Source: Nocardiopsis ganjiahuensis DSM 45031
GTDB lineage: Bacteria > Actinomycetota > Actinomycetes > Streptosporangiales > Streptosporangiaceae
DNA: 64,000 nucleotides
NCBI RefSeq assembly: GCF_000341085.1
Contig: NZ_ANBA01000020.1
Coordinates: forward strand, 124,001 to 188,000
Direction of reading: 5' to 3'
The translations under genes were made by a program, and so were the position numbers. The notes beneath the pieces were generated by a model. It had not been told where the DNA came from. It ran no database searches and saw only the letters and a program-made list of their open reading frames with translations. Positions 17,445 to 26,710 of the stretch are shown in pieces. Each line of letters opens with the position of its first letter. Within the stretch, counting starts at the first letter, position 1.

Positions 17445-18587
17445 TCACTCCCCCACCGTGTGGCGGAGCTCGTAGAGGCGCTTCCACAGGCGGGCGCCGT
17501 TCTCGGCGCGGTGGCGGATGGTGGAGTCCCAGTAGGCGAGCAGGCGGCCCTGGTCGTCGGGGTCGTCCTTGCGCACCGCGCCCAGCAGGTAGCCGGGCAG
17601 GAGGGAGAGGGGGTCGGACACACCGAGGTAGGCGGACTGCAGACCCAGGGAGGTGGTGACCCCGACCGCTTCGGCGGTGCTCATGACGGTGGTGGGCCGT
17701 TCCACCGGCCAGCCCTCGACGGAGGCTCCGGAGCGCAGGTCGCGGAAGGCGGTGACGAGGGCTTCGAGCACGGCGTCGTCGACGGGCAGGGCGTGGCCGT
17801 GGCGGGCCAGTTCCCGTCCGGCCTGGCGGCGCACGAGGTCGACCTCGGCGTCCAGGTCCGCGATGGGCGGCACCACCTCGAAGTTGAACCGGCGTTTGAG
17901 TGCGGCGCTCATCTCCGACACACCGCGGTCGCGCAGGTTGGCGGTGGCGATGACGTTGAAGCCGGGGCGGGCGAAGAAGACACCGTCGTCGTCGGTGAGT
18001 TCGGGCACCGACATGCGGCGGTCGGACAGGAGGGAGACCAGGGAGTCCTGGACCTCGGGCAGGCAGCGGGTGACCTCCTCCACCCGGGCGATCCGGCCGG
18101 TGCGCAGGGCGGTGAGCACCGGGGAGGGCGCCAGGGCCTCGGCGCTGGGGCCCTTGGCGAGCAGGAGGGCGTAGTTCCAGCCGTAGCGCAGGTGTTCCTC
18201 GGTGGTCCCCGCGGTGCCCTGGACGGTGAGCGCGCCGGTACCGCTGACGGCGGCGGAGAGGAGTTCGGAGAGCATCGACTTCGCGGTGCCGGGTTCGCCG
18301 ACCAGGAGGAGCCCGCGTTCGCCCGCGAGGGTGACCACGCAGCGTTCCACCAGTGCGCGCTCACCGACGAACTTGGCGGTGATCTCCAGGCTCGACGGGA
18401 GCCCCTCCACCGGGGCGGGCAGCCGGAGTTTCCCGGCGCTGCCGACCACGAAGGTCACGACCGCGCGCGGGGTGAGCTTCCAGCCGGGGGGACGGGGCCC
18501 GGTGTCGTGGGCCGCGAGGAACGCCAGTTCCTCCGCGTACCGCTGTTCGGCGGGGGCGACCTGTACGTCGGGGGTGGTGTCGGACAC
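17445..18587 (-). CDS. MoxR-family AAA+ ATPase (YehL-like)
   Basis: A 380-residue ATPase. Walker A GEPGTAKS is at residues 97-104, the Walker B region IARVEEVTR at about 166-174, sensor 1 ATANLRDRGV at 214-223, and an arginine cluster KRRF at 231-234. MoxR ATPases work with VWA proteins, and the next gene encodes one. GTG start with a GAGGAG ribosome binding site five bases upstream. A 338-base spacer separates it from the 1692-aa gene before it, so it may have its own promoter. Confidence 0.9.
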   Translation of the reverse strand: MSDTTPDVQVAPAEQRYAEELAFLAAHDTGPRPPGWKLTPRAVVTFVVGSAGKLRLPAPVEGLPSSLEITAKFVGERALVERCVVTLAGERGLLLVGEPGTAKSMLSELLSAAVSGTGALTVQGTAGTTEEHLRYGWNYALLLAKGPSAEALAPSPVLTALRTGRIARVEEVTRCLPEVQDSLVSLLSDRRMSVPELTDDDGVFFARPGFNVIATANLRDRGVSEMSAALKRRFNFEVVPPIADLDAEVDLVRRQAGRELARHGHALPVDDAVLEALVTAFRDLRSGASVEGWPVERPTTVMSTAEAVGVTTSLGLQSAYLGVSDPLSLLPGYLLGAVRKDDPDDQGRLLAYWDSTIRHRAENGARLWKRLYELRHTVGE

Positions 18588-18642
18588 CGGTACTCCTCGG
18601 GATCGTTCGGGGTGGTCCAGGGCTGGCAGAGGGCTGAGGACA

Positions 18643-18707
18643 GAGCAGGGGTTCGGATGGAGCGGGGGTCCAGGAACAGCAGGGGGTCAAGGGACAACAG
18701 GGGTGAT
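18643..18707 (-). repeat. Degenerate 17-18 bp tandem repeat
   Basis: Four imperfect copies of a G-rich unit on the plus strand, GAGCAGGGGTT, GAGCGGGGGTC, CAGCAGGGGGTC and CAACAGGGGTG, spaced 17, 17 and 18 bases. They lie 60-120 bases upstream of the MoxR start. They could be a protein-binding array or simple sequence drift. Confidence 0.35.
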
Positions 18708-18793
18708 GACAGTCGGCGGAGACAGGGTGACGGGGGCGGAGGGCCCGCCCCGTGGCCGGTCCCCGGACCGGTGACGGCACCGTGGAGGGGCCG

Positions 18794-18828
18794 CCCGGCA
18801 CGGCCCCGGGGCTCGGAGCCGTGCCGGG
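18794..18828 (-). terminator. Hairpin after the 1692-aa gene
   Basis: A perfect 11-bp stem, CCCGGCACGGC with GCCGTGCCGGG, and a 13-base loop. It starts about 100 bases beyond the stop codon. It may end or attenuate transcription between the first two and last three genes of the cluster. Confidence 0.5.
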
Positions 18829-18925
18829 TCCGTCGGCCCCGGCCCCACGGCCGGACCCGGGGGTCGGGACGTGGGGCCGCACCGGAACCGCCGGACCGAG
18901 AGGACCGGCGGCGCCGGCGTCCGGG

Positions 18926-21900
18926 TCAGCGGCCGGGTGCGTCGCCTGCCCGGACCCGCTGCCAGGCCTCGGCGAAGATCTCCGGCAGGGGGCGAACAGG
19001 CAGATGGCGGCCGTACAGGGACCCGTGCAGCCCCGAGCCGCTGCCCTGCAGCCCGTACAGGGTGCGCTTCCAGTTCTCGAAGGGCAGGTTCGGCGCTTGT
19101 TTGACCTCCACCCACTCCCCCGGGAGGAAGAGCGTGCGGCCCGCGCGGGAGCGCTTGGCCGCCAGCACCAGGCCCCTCTCCTGGAGCTCGGCTCCGGCCT
19201 TGCGGTGCCGGGCCGGAGTCCAGCCGTTGACGGCGCGCACGAGCTTGTCCGTGGGCTCCAGAAGGGCGAGGAACTGCAGGTACAGGCGGGCCGCGTCCTC
19301 GGACAGGCCGAGCGTGCCGCTCACCTCGGAGAGGAGTCCGGGGACGGAGGCAGCGGGGTCGGTCTCCCGCGCGCCCTCGGCCAGCACGCCCGGGGCGAGG
19401 CGCTCGGCGATGGCGGTGTAGCCGGGGCTGCGCAGCAGGTCGACGATCCGCACCGTGTTCCAGCCGTGGGAGTTGTGGCTTTCGTCGTCGAGGATGCCGC
19501 GCAGGACCTTGGACTCCACACCGTCGTCCAGGCGGGCTGGCCGGAACCACAGTCCCAGACGGCCGCGTTCGTTGCACTCCGCGACCACGGTGCCGTTGTC
19601 CGCGCTCCGGACGAACGGGGTCCGGCCGGAGGCGTCTCGGTAGGGTTCGCCGCCGACCAGGTCGAGCACGGCGTCCGCCCGGTCGCTCCACAGCTGGACC
19701 GCCCGCAGCAGGAGCCCGGGTGAGTCCAGCCGGGCGCGCACGGCTTGCAGCGCGGCGGGCACGCTCTCCCGGAAGGGGTCCCCGGCGGGGAGCTCGGCGT
19801 GGGCCCAGGGAACGAGGTTCGCGAGCGGGGCCAGGAGGCCGGGCAGCTCATTGGCCTCCGCGGGTGTGAAGCGCAGGATCGTCTCGGTGTAGTAGCGGAG
19901 CTCCACCACTTCCGGGCGGCTGGTGGCGTCCTGGGACAGGACGGGGTGCCCGGAGGGGTCGCGGAACGCACGCAGGTGCGGGACGGACGCCGGTCGCCAG
20001 GCGGTGGCCAGGGCGGTCAGCGTGGTCTCGGGCAACGGCTCCCGACGGCCGTGGAGACGGTTCCACGCCTCGGCGAGGCGTTCGGCGACCTGGCCGAGGC
20101 CGCCCGGCTCCCAGAGGGCGGCGATGCCCTCGGCGGTGTCCGGAAGGGCCTCGCGGTACAGCTCCAGGAGGTCGCCCTGACTGAGGGAACCGAGTTCCTC
20201 GACCCCGACCCGGACCTCGTGGTCGTTGATCCCCAGGGTCCGGCGCGAGCCCGCTTCGGGAACCCTGTGGTTGACCTGCAGGGACAGGAGCAGGGCTGCC
20301 GCGGCAGGGGCCAGCCCGGTGCGGTCGGCCAGAAGCCTCGCCGCGGCGGGGTCCCAGGTGAGGGGCCCGTGCTCGGCCAGGGCGGTCAGGAGGGCGGTGA
20401 TCCGCTCGGCGGTCCCCCAGCCCGGGCCGATCCGCTCGCGTCCGCACTCCGCGACCGAGGTGTCCGCCGTGCCGGCTTCGGTTCCGGTTTCGGTGCCGGG
20501 CCCGGGTTCGGCTTCGGAGAAGGGCAGCGGATCACCGGAGCGGAGTTCGACGAAGTGGTGGCCCCTGCGCTTCTTGCCGTAGCGGCGCTCGTGTTCGGCG
20601 AGGAGGGCGGCGGTTTCCGGATCGGAGACCGTCGACGCCTCGGCGAAGGAGATCTGCAGGTCCAGACCCGCACGCCGGGCCCGCCCCTGTCCTTCTCCCT
20701 CCAACCGCGGAACGTGGGTCGGAGCGCACACCACGAGTCCCGAGTCGAGTTCGGCCCCGGGGTCGGCGAAGACCGTGTCCGCCCAGCGGGCGAGGAAGTC
20801 GACGAGGGCGTCGCGCTCCTGGTCGTCGGTGGTGGACAGGGTTGCCGACCAGGCCAGGGCGCCGACCGCGCCGATCAGGTTGGTCCAGTCCACGTCGGAG
20901 GGAGGCCGGGTCGCCAGCTCGGCGACACCGGCCTCGCCGCGCAGGAACCGCGAGGTGAGCTCGATGTGGCAGCGCACATCGCCGCCTCCACCGACCAGTA
21001 CCTGTGGCACGAAGAGGTCGAGGGCGGGCATGAGGCCCTCCGGCTCCGGGCCGGAGCCGGCGAGCTCCACCTGTTCGGCGGCCTTCTGGCTACGGGCGAG
21101 GTACTCGTCCAGGTCGTGGCGGAGCCGGACCGCTGAGCAGGCCAGGCCGGCGACGCCCCAGACCAGCTCCGGGTGGACGGTGGAGCCCCCGCCCCGCCCG
21201 TGCCCCAGAAGGGCGGCCGCGGCCTCCCTGGTGCGGGCCAGGGGCTCAGGAAGGCTCTCGGACGCGGCGGGACGCAGGAGCGCTCCCTCTTGTTGCCGCC
21301 GCCTGCCACGGACGAGACCGGTCGACGTAACCCGGTCGACGTGCTTGCGCTCATCGGTGGCGGCGGCCGTCAGGGCGCTCATGTCACTGCCGCGCACCGT
21401 GCGCAGCCGGGAGGAGGCGGCGGTGTCGCGGGGCCGCATGAAATACCAGAACACGACCGGGGGCAGGTAGGGGGTGCCCCACTTGGCGGTGCAGTCACAG
21501 GCCGTGCCGGTGTGGCAGCTCCACATCAAGCCGTGCTCGGGGTGGTGCAGGGCCGCACCGTCCTTCTTCGTGAGCAGGAGGTCGCGCTCGTCCCCGGGAG
21601 CCCTGAACAGGGCGATGGGAGCGTAACGGTTGCCGAAGCCGGCCGCCGTCTCCACGGAACGGCCGTCGGTGGCGGTGACCCGGAAGACCGCGCCCCCATC
21701 GGTGTTCCGACGGGTGGTGGCGAACCCCGCGAGCCCGGAGACCGGACCCAGCGGACTCCCGTGCACGGGGCCGGGCAACGGAGCCAGGGTCGAGACCAGG
21801 GGCCGCAGGTTCTCCCCTTCCTCCAACGACAGGTCCTCCAGGAAGGCGGGCAGGCTGTCGCGGCCCCGGGCCCCGGTGGCGGGGTCGATCTCGTACAGGC

Positions 21901-24004
21901 TGTCGGTGCGGTGGTCCGAAACCCAGAAGGTGTGGCCGTCGTGGAGGGTGTGCTGGTCGCGGAGGGCGCTCTGGTCACCGGCCCGCAGGGCCCGGTGCCC
22001 CGCCACCCGGGCTCCGTCCGGGGCGAGAGGGGCCGACACGTCGCCGAAGTGGTTCCACTGGCCGGAGGCGATCGAGTCGTACCTGAGCGTGAACCGTGTG
22101 TCGGGGGCGCCGGACCAGTAGCCGTTGAAGGCCTCCGGCCCGTCTACGGCGTAGGTGACGAGGAACTGGCCGTCGGCGTACACGGCACGGGGGTCCCTGG
22201 CCCCCTTGGGCAGGACCAGCGCGTGTTCGGCCACACGGCCCTCGGGGCCCACCGCGATCGCCTTGACCTGGGAGGTGAGGGTGTAGTTCGGCCAGCTGGC
22301 GACCCCGGCGAGGGGGGTCTCCCGGACCGAGTCGGCGCCCAGTTCACGGGCGGCCTCCTCCAGGGCGGGCCAGGAGTACTCGTCGACGATCCCGGCGCGC
22401 AGGGTGCGGGCCAGTGCCCCGTCGACGTCGGTGGCACGGAGCTGCTCCAGGCGGTGGGGGAAGTACCGGAAGGCCTCCCCGTCGCTCTCTCCGCGCAGGG
22501 TCTCCAACCGTTCGCGCAGACCGGCGAGCCCGCCCTCGGCGATGCCCTCGACCAGCGTCCCCAGCCTGCGGTCGACGTAGGGGTGGAGGTAGGGGAAGGG
22601 GAGCAGGTCCTCCAGGGTCTGCTGGAAATCCCTCCCGTAGGAGGCGACCGCACGTTCCAGGCAGGGCTCCCAGGCGGGGTCGGCGCGCAGGAACGCCAGC
22701 TCGCGTCGGGGCTCGCCGTTCCTGTTCTCCAGCCAGCCGGGCAGGTCCAGGGAGGGGGTCCGGCCGCCGGCTGTGATGGGGATCCCCAGTTCCAGGCACA
22801 AATCGAGCAGGGCGGCGGGGATGACGACGACGTAGGAGCCCCGTCCGCCCGCCGGGTCCACGGGGACGCCGTCGGCGCGCAGCCGGTCCGCGACCCGGGT
22901 GACCAGGTCCAGGAAGCCGAGCGGCAGGGGCCTGCGGTATCCACGGGTGTGGGTCACCATGCGGGACACCCACTCGGCCGCACCGCCCGGTACCGGCTGG
23001 TCGGGGTCGGCCAGCAGGTCGATCGCGCCGGCATCGTCGAGCAGGCCCAGCCACCAGGCGTGGAAGTCGGTGCCGGTGTAGTAGGGGACGGCCACGAAGG
23101 TACCGAGCAGGAGTCGGGCGATGTCGGCGTCGGCCCGGCCCAGGGCGACCAGTCCGGAGCGGGCGGCCTTCCAGAACCCCTCCGGGGCGGACGCGGTGGC
23201 GGGCGCGGCCAGGAGTTCGCGCAGCAGCGACCGCTCCTCCTCGGCCGGGTCGAGCCCGGCGGCCCTGGCCAGGGTACGGATCTGTTTGGGCAGTCCGGTC
23301 CAGGGCGGAAGGCCGCCCAGGGTGCGGCGCACGGCCAGTTCACGGAACTCCGCCAGGGCCCGGTCGGGGGCGTAGCGCTGGGAGAGTTCGTTGGCGTGGG
23401 CGGACAGGGACTTGACGGTGAGCGCCCCGGAGAAGGCGAACTCCAGGAAGGACTCGCGGCGGGTGGCCTCGTCCACCGGCAGGCTGTAGACCTGCTCGGA
23501 CTCGCGGGCGCGGCCGAACATCACGGCGGCGAGGCGGGCGTTGTCGGCGGCCAGGAAGGCGCGTCCGGCCTGTTCCCAGTAGGCCGGCAGGTGGTGGAGG
23601 GGCACGTCGGCGGCGATGCGGGCGAACTCGTCGGAGGCCGGTCCGGGGCGGTTGGCCGCCATCCGGCTGGCGCGCTCGATGGGGCGGACCAGGGACAGGG
23701 CGGTGTCGCGGCTGTCGGGGTCGTGGACCAGGGCCCACTCGGGGTAGCCGAGGCCGCGGGGGCGCGCCAGGGCGAGGGGGTCGGAGGCCGCCTCGGCGGT
23801 GAAGCCCAGGAAGTCCAGGGCCGCGTCCTCGGCGGGGGCGAGCGCTTCGGGGACCAGGCGGACGACCCTGCGGTCGCCGAGCGCCGGGTGGGTGTGGGTG
23901 TGTGCGCGGACGCGGTCCACGGGGCCGTCGGTGACGGCGTCCAGGGGCGCGAGCCCGGCGGCGAGGAGGACGGAGTGGGGGCCGTCGCTGTGGGGGGCGG
24001 TCAC
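18926..24004 (-). CDS. Very large cluster protein (1692 aa), function unknown
   Basis: Starts with GTG overlapping the upstream stop codon as GTGA. It is a long, mostly alpha/beta soluble protein with no signal peptide or membrane segment. A Cys/His patch WSCHTGTACDCTAKWG sits in the middle (roughly residue 830). The last 110 residues look like a winged-helix module (LLEPTDKLVRAVNGWTPARH, then a basic patch). Similar proteins of about 1,700 residues, often labelled DNA-binding protein, accompany the MoxR/DUF5682/SWIM set in other actinobacteria as I recall. Conserved context suggests that it is a core component, perhaps the client or scaffold of the MoxR-VWA pair. Confidence 0.75.
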   Translation of the reverse strand: MTAPHSDGPHSVLLAAGLAPLDAVTDGPVDRVRAHTHTHPALGDRRVVRLVPEALAPAEDAALDFLGFTAEAASDPLALARPRGLGYPEWALVHDPDSRDTALSLVRPIERASRMAANRPGPASDEFARIAADVPLHHLPAYWEQAGRAFLAADNARLAAVMFGRARESEQVYSLPVDEATRRESFLEFAFSGALTVKSLSAHANELSQRYAPDRALAEFRELAVRRTLGGLPPWTGLPKQIRTLARAAGLDPAEEERSLLRELLAAPATASAPEGFWKAARSGLVALGRADADIARLLLGTFVAVPYYTGTDFHAWWLGLLDDAGAIDLLADPDQPVPGGAAEWVSRMVTHTRGYRRPLPLGFLDLVTRVADRLRADGVPVDPAGGRGSYVVVIPAALLDLCLELGIPITAGGRTPSLDLPGWLENRNGEPRRELAFLRADPAWEPCLERAVASYGRDFQQTLEDLLPFPYLHPYVDRRLGTLVEGIAEGGLAGLRERLETLRGESDGEAFRYFPHRLEQLRATDVDGALARTLRAGIVDEYSWPALEEAARELGADSVRETPLAGVASWPNYTLTSQVKAIAVGPEGRVAEHALVLPKGARDPRAVYADGQFLVTYAVDGPEAFNGYWSGAPDTRFTLRYDSIASGQWNHFGDVSAPLAPDGARVAGHRALRAGDQSALRDQHTLHDGHTFWVSDHRTDSLYEIDPATGARGRDSLPAFLEDLSLEEGENLRPLVSTLAPLPGPVHGSPLGPVSGLAGFATTRRNTDGGAVFRVTATDGRSVETAAGFGNRYAPIALFRAPGDERDLLLTKKDGAALHHPEHGLMWSCHTGTACDCTAKWGTPYLPPVVFWYFMRPRDTAASSRLRTVRGSDMSALTAAATDERKHVDRVTSTGLVRGRRRQQEGALLRPAASESLPEPLARTREAAAALLGHGRGGGSTVHPELVWGVAGLACSAVRLRHDLDEYLARSQKAAEQVELAGSGPEPEGLMPALDLFVPQVLVGGGGDVRCHIELTSRFLRGEAGVAELATRPPSDVDWTNLIGAVGALAWSATLSTTDDQERDALVDFLARWADTVFADPGAELDSGLVVCAPTHVPRLEGEGQGRARRAGLDLQISFAEASTVSDPETAALLAEHERRYGKKRRGHHFVELRSGDPLPFSEAEPGPGTETGTEAGTADTSVAECGRERIGPGWGTAERITALLTALAEHGPLTWDPAAARLLADRTGLAPAAAALLLSLQVNHRVPEAGSRRTLGINDHEVRVGVEELGSLSQGDLLELYREALPDTAEGIAALWEPGGLGQVAERLAEAWNRLHGRREPLPETTLTALATAWRPASVPHLRAFRDPSGHPVLSQDATSRPEVVELRYYTETILRFTPAEANELPGLLAPLANLVPWAHAELPAGDPFRESVPAALQAVRARLDSPGLLLRAVQLWSDRADAVLDLVGGEPYRDASGRTPFVRSADNGTVVAECNERGRLGLWFRPARLDDGVESKVLRGILDDESHNSHGWNTVRIVDLLRSPGYTAIAERLAPGVLAEGARETDPAASVPGLLSEVSGTLGLSEDAARLYLQFLALLEPTDKLVRAVNGWTPARHRKAGAELQERGLVLAAKRSRAGRTLFLPGEWVEVKQAPNLPFENWKRTLYGLQGSGSGLHGSLYGRHLPVRPLPEIFAEAWQRVRAGDAPGR

Positions 24005-24897
24005 GAGTTCTCCTCGGTGCTGGTCTTGCGCTCGGCGTGGACGAGTTCGGCCATGCGGACGCCCTCGGACCAGGCGACGGGGCCGATCTCGGTGAGTCTG
24101 ATGGGGCGTTCGTCGGTGTCGACCCAGAGCAGGGAGCCGGTCACGGTTTCGTAGTCGGGGGCGTCGGAGCCGATCCAGTAGCGGGCCTGGACGGCGCGTC
24201 CCGCCTCGACGACACGGCACACCGCGTTGCCGCCGCGCACGGAGAAGCCGTGGCGTTGGGCGGCACCCGCGGCGAAGCGCAGCTGGTCGAAGTGGGCGCC
24301 CTCGTAGGTGTCGACGTGGGTGGCGTCGGCCTTGAGGGTGTCGGGGCGGCGGTGGGTCTCCCGGGTGAGCTGGGGCAGCCGCTGGGTGAGGCCGAGTTCG
24401 AGGGAGAACTCGCGCACGTCGTCCAGGTCCTCGAGGAGGACGGGGTGGGGCAGGACGACCCGCTCGGTCTCCAGCCAGGTGCTCTCGGCGTCCAGGTCGA
24501 CGACCCCGACCCTGCCGCGGTCGTCGACACCGCGGAGGAATCCGCCCTCGCCGCCGTGCTCGGGGACGACGAACAGGTCGGTGAGCACGTCCCGCCAGGC
24601 GGGGTCCGGCCAGAGGCCGCCGATGACGGTGGCGGGCACCGGGAGGGAGCCCAGCAGCCAGCTCTCGACCCGTTCGAGGCACTCGCGTTCGTGCCGGGTC
24701 AGCCACAGCAGGACGTCGTTCAGGCGGCGGGCGTGGTCGGACTCGCGCACCTTCTTGGGCACCGACTTGAGGCGGCGGCCCTTGGGGTTGCGGCACACCA
24801 GGGCGGCGTTCTCGATGGCCAGGGAATAGCCGTCGGGCCCTTCGGTCCAGACCGGCTCCGCGGCGGAGGGCGAGGTGGGAGGGGTGGTTGTTGCCAT
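24001..24897 (-). CDS. DUF4132 (MolR/YehI C-terminal-like) protein, first gene of the cluster
   Basis: A 298-residue protein. It contains the DUF4132-type stretch GYSLAIENAALVCRNPKGRR followed by LKSVPKKVRE, and later LPHPVLLEDLDDVREFSLEL and LPQLTRETHRRP. The E. coli relatives MolR/YehI are about 1,200 residues long, so this is essentially the C-terminal domain as a free protein. The ATG is selected by the TATAAC hexamer six bases upstream. Its TGA overlaps the GTG of the 1692-aa gene, so the two are translationally coupled. Confidence 0.75.
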   Translation of the reverse strand: MATTTPPTSPSAAEPVWTEGPDGYSLAIENAALVCRNPKGRRLKSVPKKVRESDHARRLNDVLLWLTRHERECLERVESWLLGSLPVPATVIGGLWPDPAWRDVLTDLFVVPEHGGEGGFLRGVDDRGRVGVVDLDAESTWLETERVVLPHPVLLEDLDDVREFSLELGLTQRLPQLTRETHRRPDTLKADATHVDTYEGAHFDQLRFAAGAAQRHGFSVRGGNAVCRVVEAGRAVQARYWIGSDAPDYETVTGSLLWVDTDERPIRLTEIGPVAWSEGVRMAELVHAERKTSTEENS

Positions 24898-24903
24898 GAA
24901 GAG

Positions 24904-24909
24904 GTTATA
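24904..24909 (-). promoter_or_regulatory. -10 element of the MoxR/DUF4132 cluster
   Basis: TATAAC on the minus strand, six bases before the ATG of the first gene. It fits a leaderless transcript and is a near-consensus actinobacterial -10. No convincing -35 is seen. Confidence 0.5.
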
Positions 24910-24948
24910 GCGCCCCTCGGTGACAGGAAGGGAACCACTCACGCGAAA

Positions 24949-24979
24949 CGGTGCCCCTCCCGGTTCGGGAGGGGCACCG
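24949..24979. terminator. Terminator after ctaB
   Basis: A perfect 13-bp stem, CGGTGCCCCTCCC with GGGAGGGGCACCG, and a GGTTC loop. It sits about 35 bases beyond the ctaB stop and insulates ctaB from the promoter of the MoxR cluster. Confidence 0.85.
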
Positions 24980-25012
24980 CCGCGGTCGGTTCGCCGGGTC
25001 CGGTCGCGGCCC

Positions 25013-25981
25013 CTAGGCGAGGAAGCGCGCGATGAGCGGGTCGATGGTGACCGCCACGAACAGCAGCGCCAGGTAGGCGTTGGTGAGGTGGAAGAAGTTC
25101 ATCGTCTTGAGCTGGGCCCCGGTCACGCCCGCCTTGGAGCGGCTGAGCAGGCGGTGGGCCTGGACGACCAGCAGGGCGCCCAGGACCGTGGCGACCACGC
25201 CGTAGAACCACGTGGTCCCGGCCACGGGCCAGAAGATCAGGGAGACGATCACGGTCGCCCAGGTGTAGAGCACCGACTCCAGCAGCACCCGGCGGTCGCT
25301 GGCGACCACGGGCAGCATCGGGACCTTGGCGGCCGCGTAGTCCTCGCGGTAGCGCATGGCCAGTGTCCAGGTGTGCGGCGGCGTCCAGAAGAACACGACC
25401 AGGAAGAGCACGAACGGCGCCCAGTCGAGGCTGTTGGTGACGGCGGCCCAGCCGATGAGGACCGGCATGCACCCGGCGATGCCGCCCCACACGACGTTCT
25501 GCGCGGTGCGCCGCTTGAGCAGCATCGTGTAGACGAAGATGTAGAAGGCGATCGCGAAGACCGACAGGACGGCCGAGAGCACGTTGACGAGCACGAGGAA
25601 GCCGACGGTGGAGCCGATCGCCAGGATCAGCCCGTAGGTCAGGGCTCCGCGCGGAGTGACCAGGTCCATCGCACCGGGGCGCTGGCGGGTGCGACGCATC
25701 TCACGGTCGATGTCGCGGTCGATGTAGCAGTTCATCGCGTTGGCGCTGGCGGCCGACATGGTGCCGAACACCAGGGTCGCGACCGCGGTCCAGAGCGGCG
25801 GCACTCCCCCGGCGGCGACGAACATCACCGGGATGGTGGTGATGAGCAGGAGTTCGATGACGCGGGGCTTGGAGAGGGCGACGTAGGCGCGCACGTGGGC
25901 GCCGAAGGAGGCCTTGCGGGGGGCCTCGGGCGCGGACGCGTCGTTCCCGTCGGTGTGGGGTGCGCGGTTGGTGAGGGCCAT
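25013..25981 (-). CDS. ctaB: Protoheme IX farnesyltransferase (heme O synthase)
   Basis: A 322-residue UbiA-family prenyltransferase that adds farnesyl to heme b, giving heme O, the substrate of CtaA. Nine membrane segments are predicted. The two polyprenyl-diphosphate/Mg sites are visible: NCYIDRDIDREM and YREDYAAAKVPMLP. A 25-residue hydrophilic N-terminus precedes the conserved YVALSKPRVIELLL. It is divergent from tkt, an arrangement conserved in actinobacteria. Confidence 0.94.
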   Translation of the reverse strand: MALTNRAPHTDGNDASAPEAPRKASFGAHVRAYVALSKPRVIELLLITTIPVMFVAAGGVPPLWTAVATLVFGTMSAASANAMNCYIDRDIDREMRRTRQRPGAMDLVTPRGALTYGLILAIGSTVGFLVLVNVLSAVLSVFAIAFYIFVYTMLLKRRTAQNVVWGGIAGCMPVLIGWAAVTNSLDWAPFVLFLVVFFWTPPHTWTLAMRYREDYAAAKVPMLPVVASDRRVLLESVLYTWATVIVSLIFWPVAGTTWFYGVVATVLGALLVVQAHRLLSRSKAGVTGAQLKTMNFFHLTNAYLALLFVAVTIDPLIARFLA

Positions 25982-26710
25982 CAGTTCCGCGTCCTCACGT
26001 CCGGAAGCACTCGTGTCCCCTGGGGGGCCGGCTCGGTTTCAGACACGCGGATACCTCGACAACTGTAGGGAATTCGAAACTGCTCGCCACGCGGGGTCGA
26101 TCGGACCGACAAAGCGGCAGGATCAGCGAAAACCCCGTCAACGACATACTGTAGTACTTCCTCGCGTGAACCGGTGACCAGCCCCCGGCGTACGGGTGGC
26201 CTCCAGCCCTGACCGCCTCCGACCCCCGGGGCGCCCCGGGGCCCGAGGGCCGGCCCCCGCGCGGGCGCAGGAGAAGGTTCGCACAGGCCCAGCCGTGCTT
26301 CCAATGTGCCACGCGTCCCGGAGAGGACCCGGGAGATGGGCACGAACCCGCGCACCTGGCGAGTTACCCGCCAGTAGTGAGAGGTGTCGGGCAAAGACAT
26401 CCCCGGCTGTGGACGATAGGCTCGTAGTCGGCCCTGTTCCCGGTCCCTTCACCGTGGGGGCCGCGCTCCGGACGCCGTGGACCGGACGCTGTCCCACCGG
26501 CGCTGTGGCGCAGGTGCCGAGGCCGGAGCTCCGCGCCACGGAGCCACGTCCACAGCCCGAACCGAAGGCGACCCCGCCCTCCAGCGTTCCCCCGCGACCC
26601 ACCCACCCGGTGGGCCGCCCGCGGGGTGCCCGGTGACCAACACGCACACACAATCCACACCCGTCCCGGAACCGGGTATCCGGGTGCCGGAGAAGGAGAA
26701 ACGAAAGTCC
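25982..26710. other. Long divergent intergenic region between ctaB and tkt
   Basis: About 730 bases without a supportable gene. Possible promoter-like hexamers for tkt are TACTGT/TAGTAC near 26145-26157 and GATAGG near 26414; the latter would leave a leader of nearly 300 bases. An 18-bp G/C palindrome lies at 26224-26241. The length leaves room for a regulatory leader, but I see no known riboswitch pattern. Confidence 0.4.

Larger units (their letters stand above)
18588..18925. other. Spacer inside the MoxR cluster
   Basis: A 338-base non-coding stretch between the 1692-aa gene and the MoxR gene. It holds a perfect 11-bp hairpin near the upstream gene end and a degenerate tandem repeat closer to the MoxR gene (listed separately). 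No supportable gene is visible on either strand. Confidence 0.5.

Noticed and set aside
21254..21262. Additional GTCCGAGAG core inside the 1692-aa gene, and another near 63536 in the Lsr2-like gene
   Set aside because: Both lie within coding sequence without a gene start downstream, and about one chance copy is expected in 64 kb.
24004..24796. N-terminal extension of the 1692-aa protein upstream of its GTG
   Set aside because: The extension is an Arg/Pro-rich shadow of the DUF4132 gene, and the GTGA overlap gives a natural start.
26224..26241. Perfect 18-bp palindrome of C and G runs upstream of tkt
   Set aside because: Runs of C and G produce such palindromes readily at this base composition; no second copy or other support.
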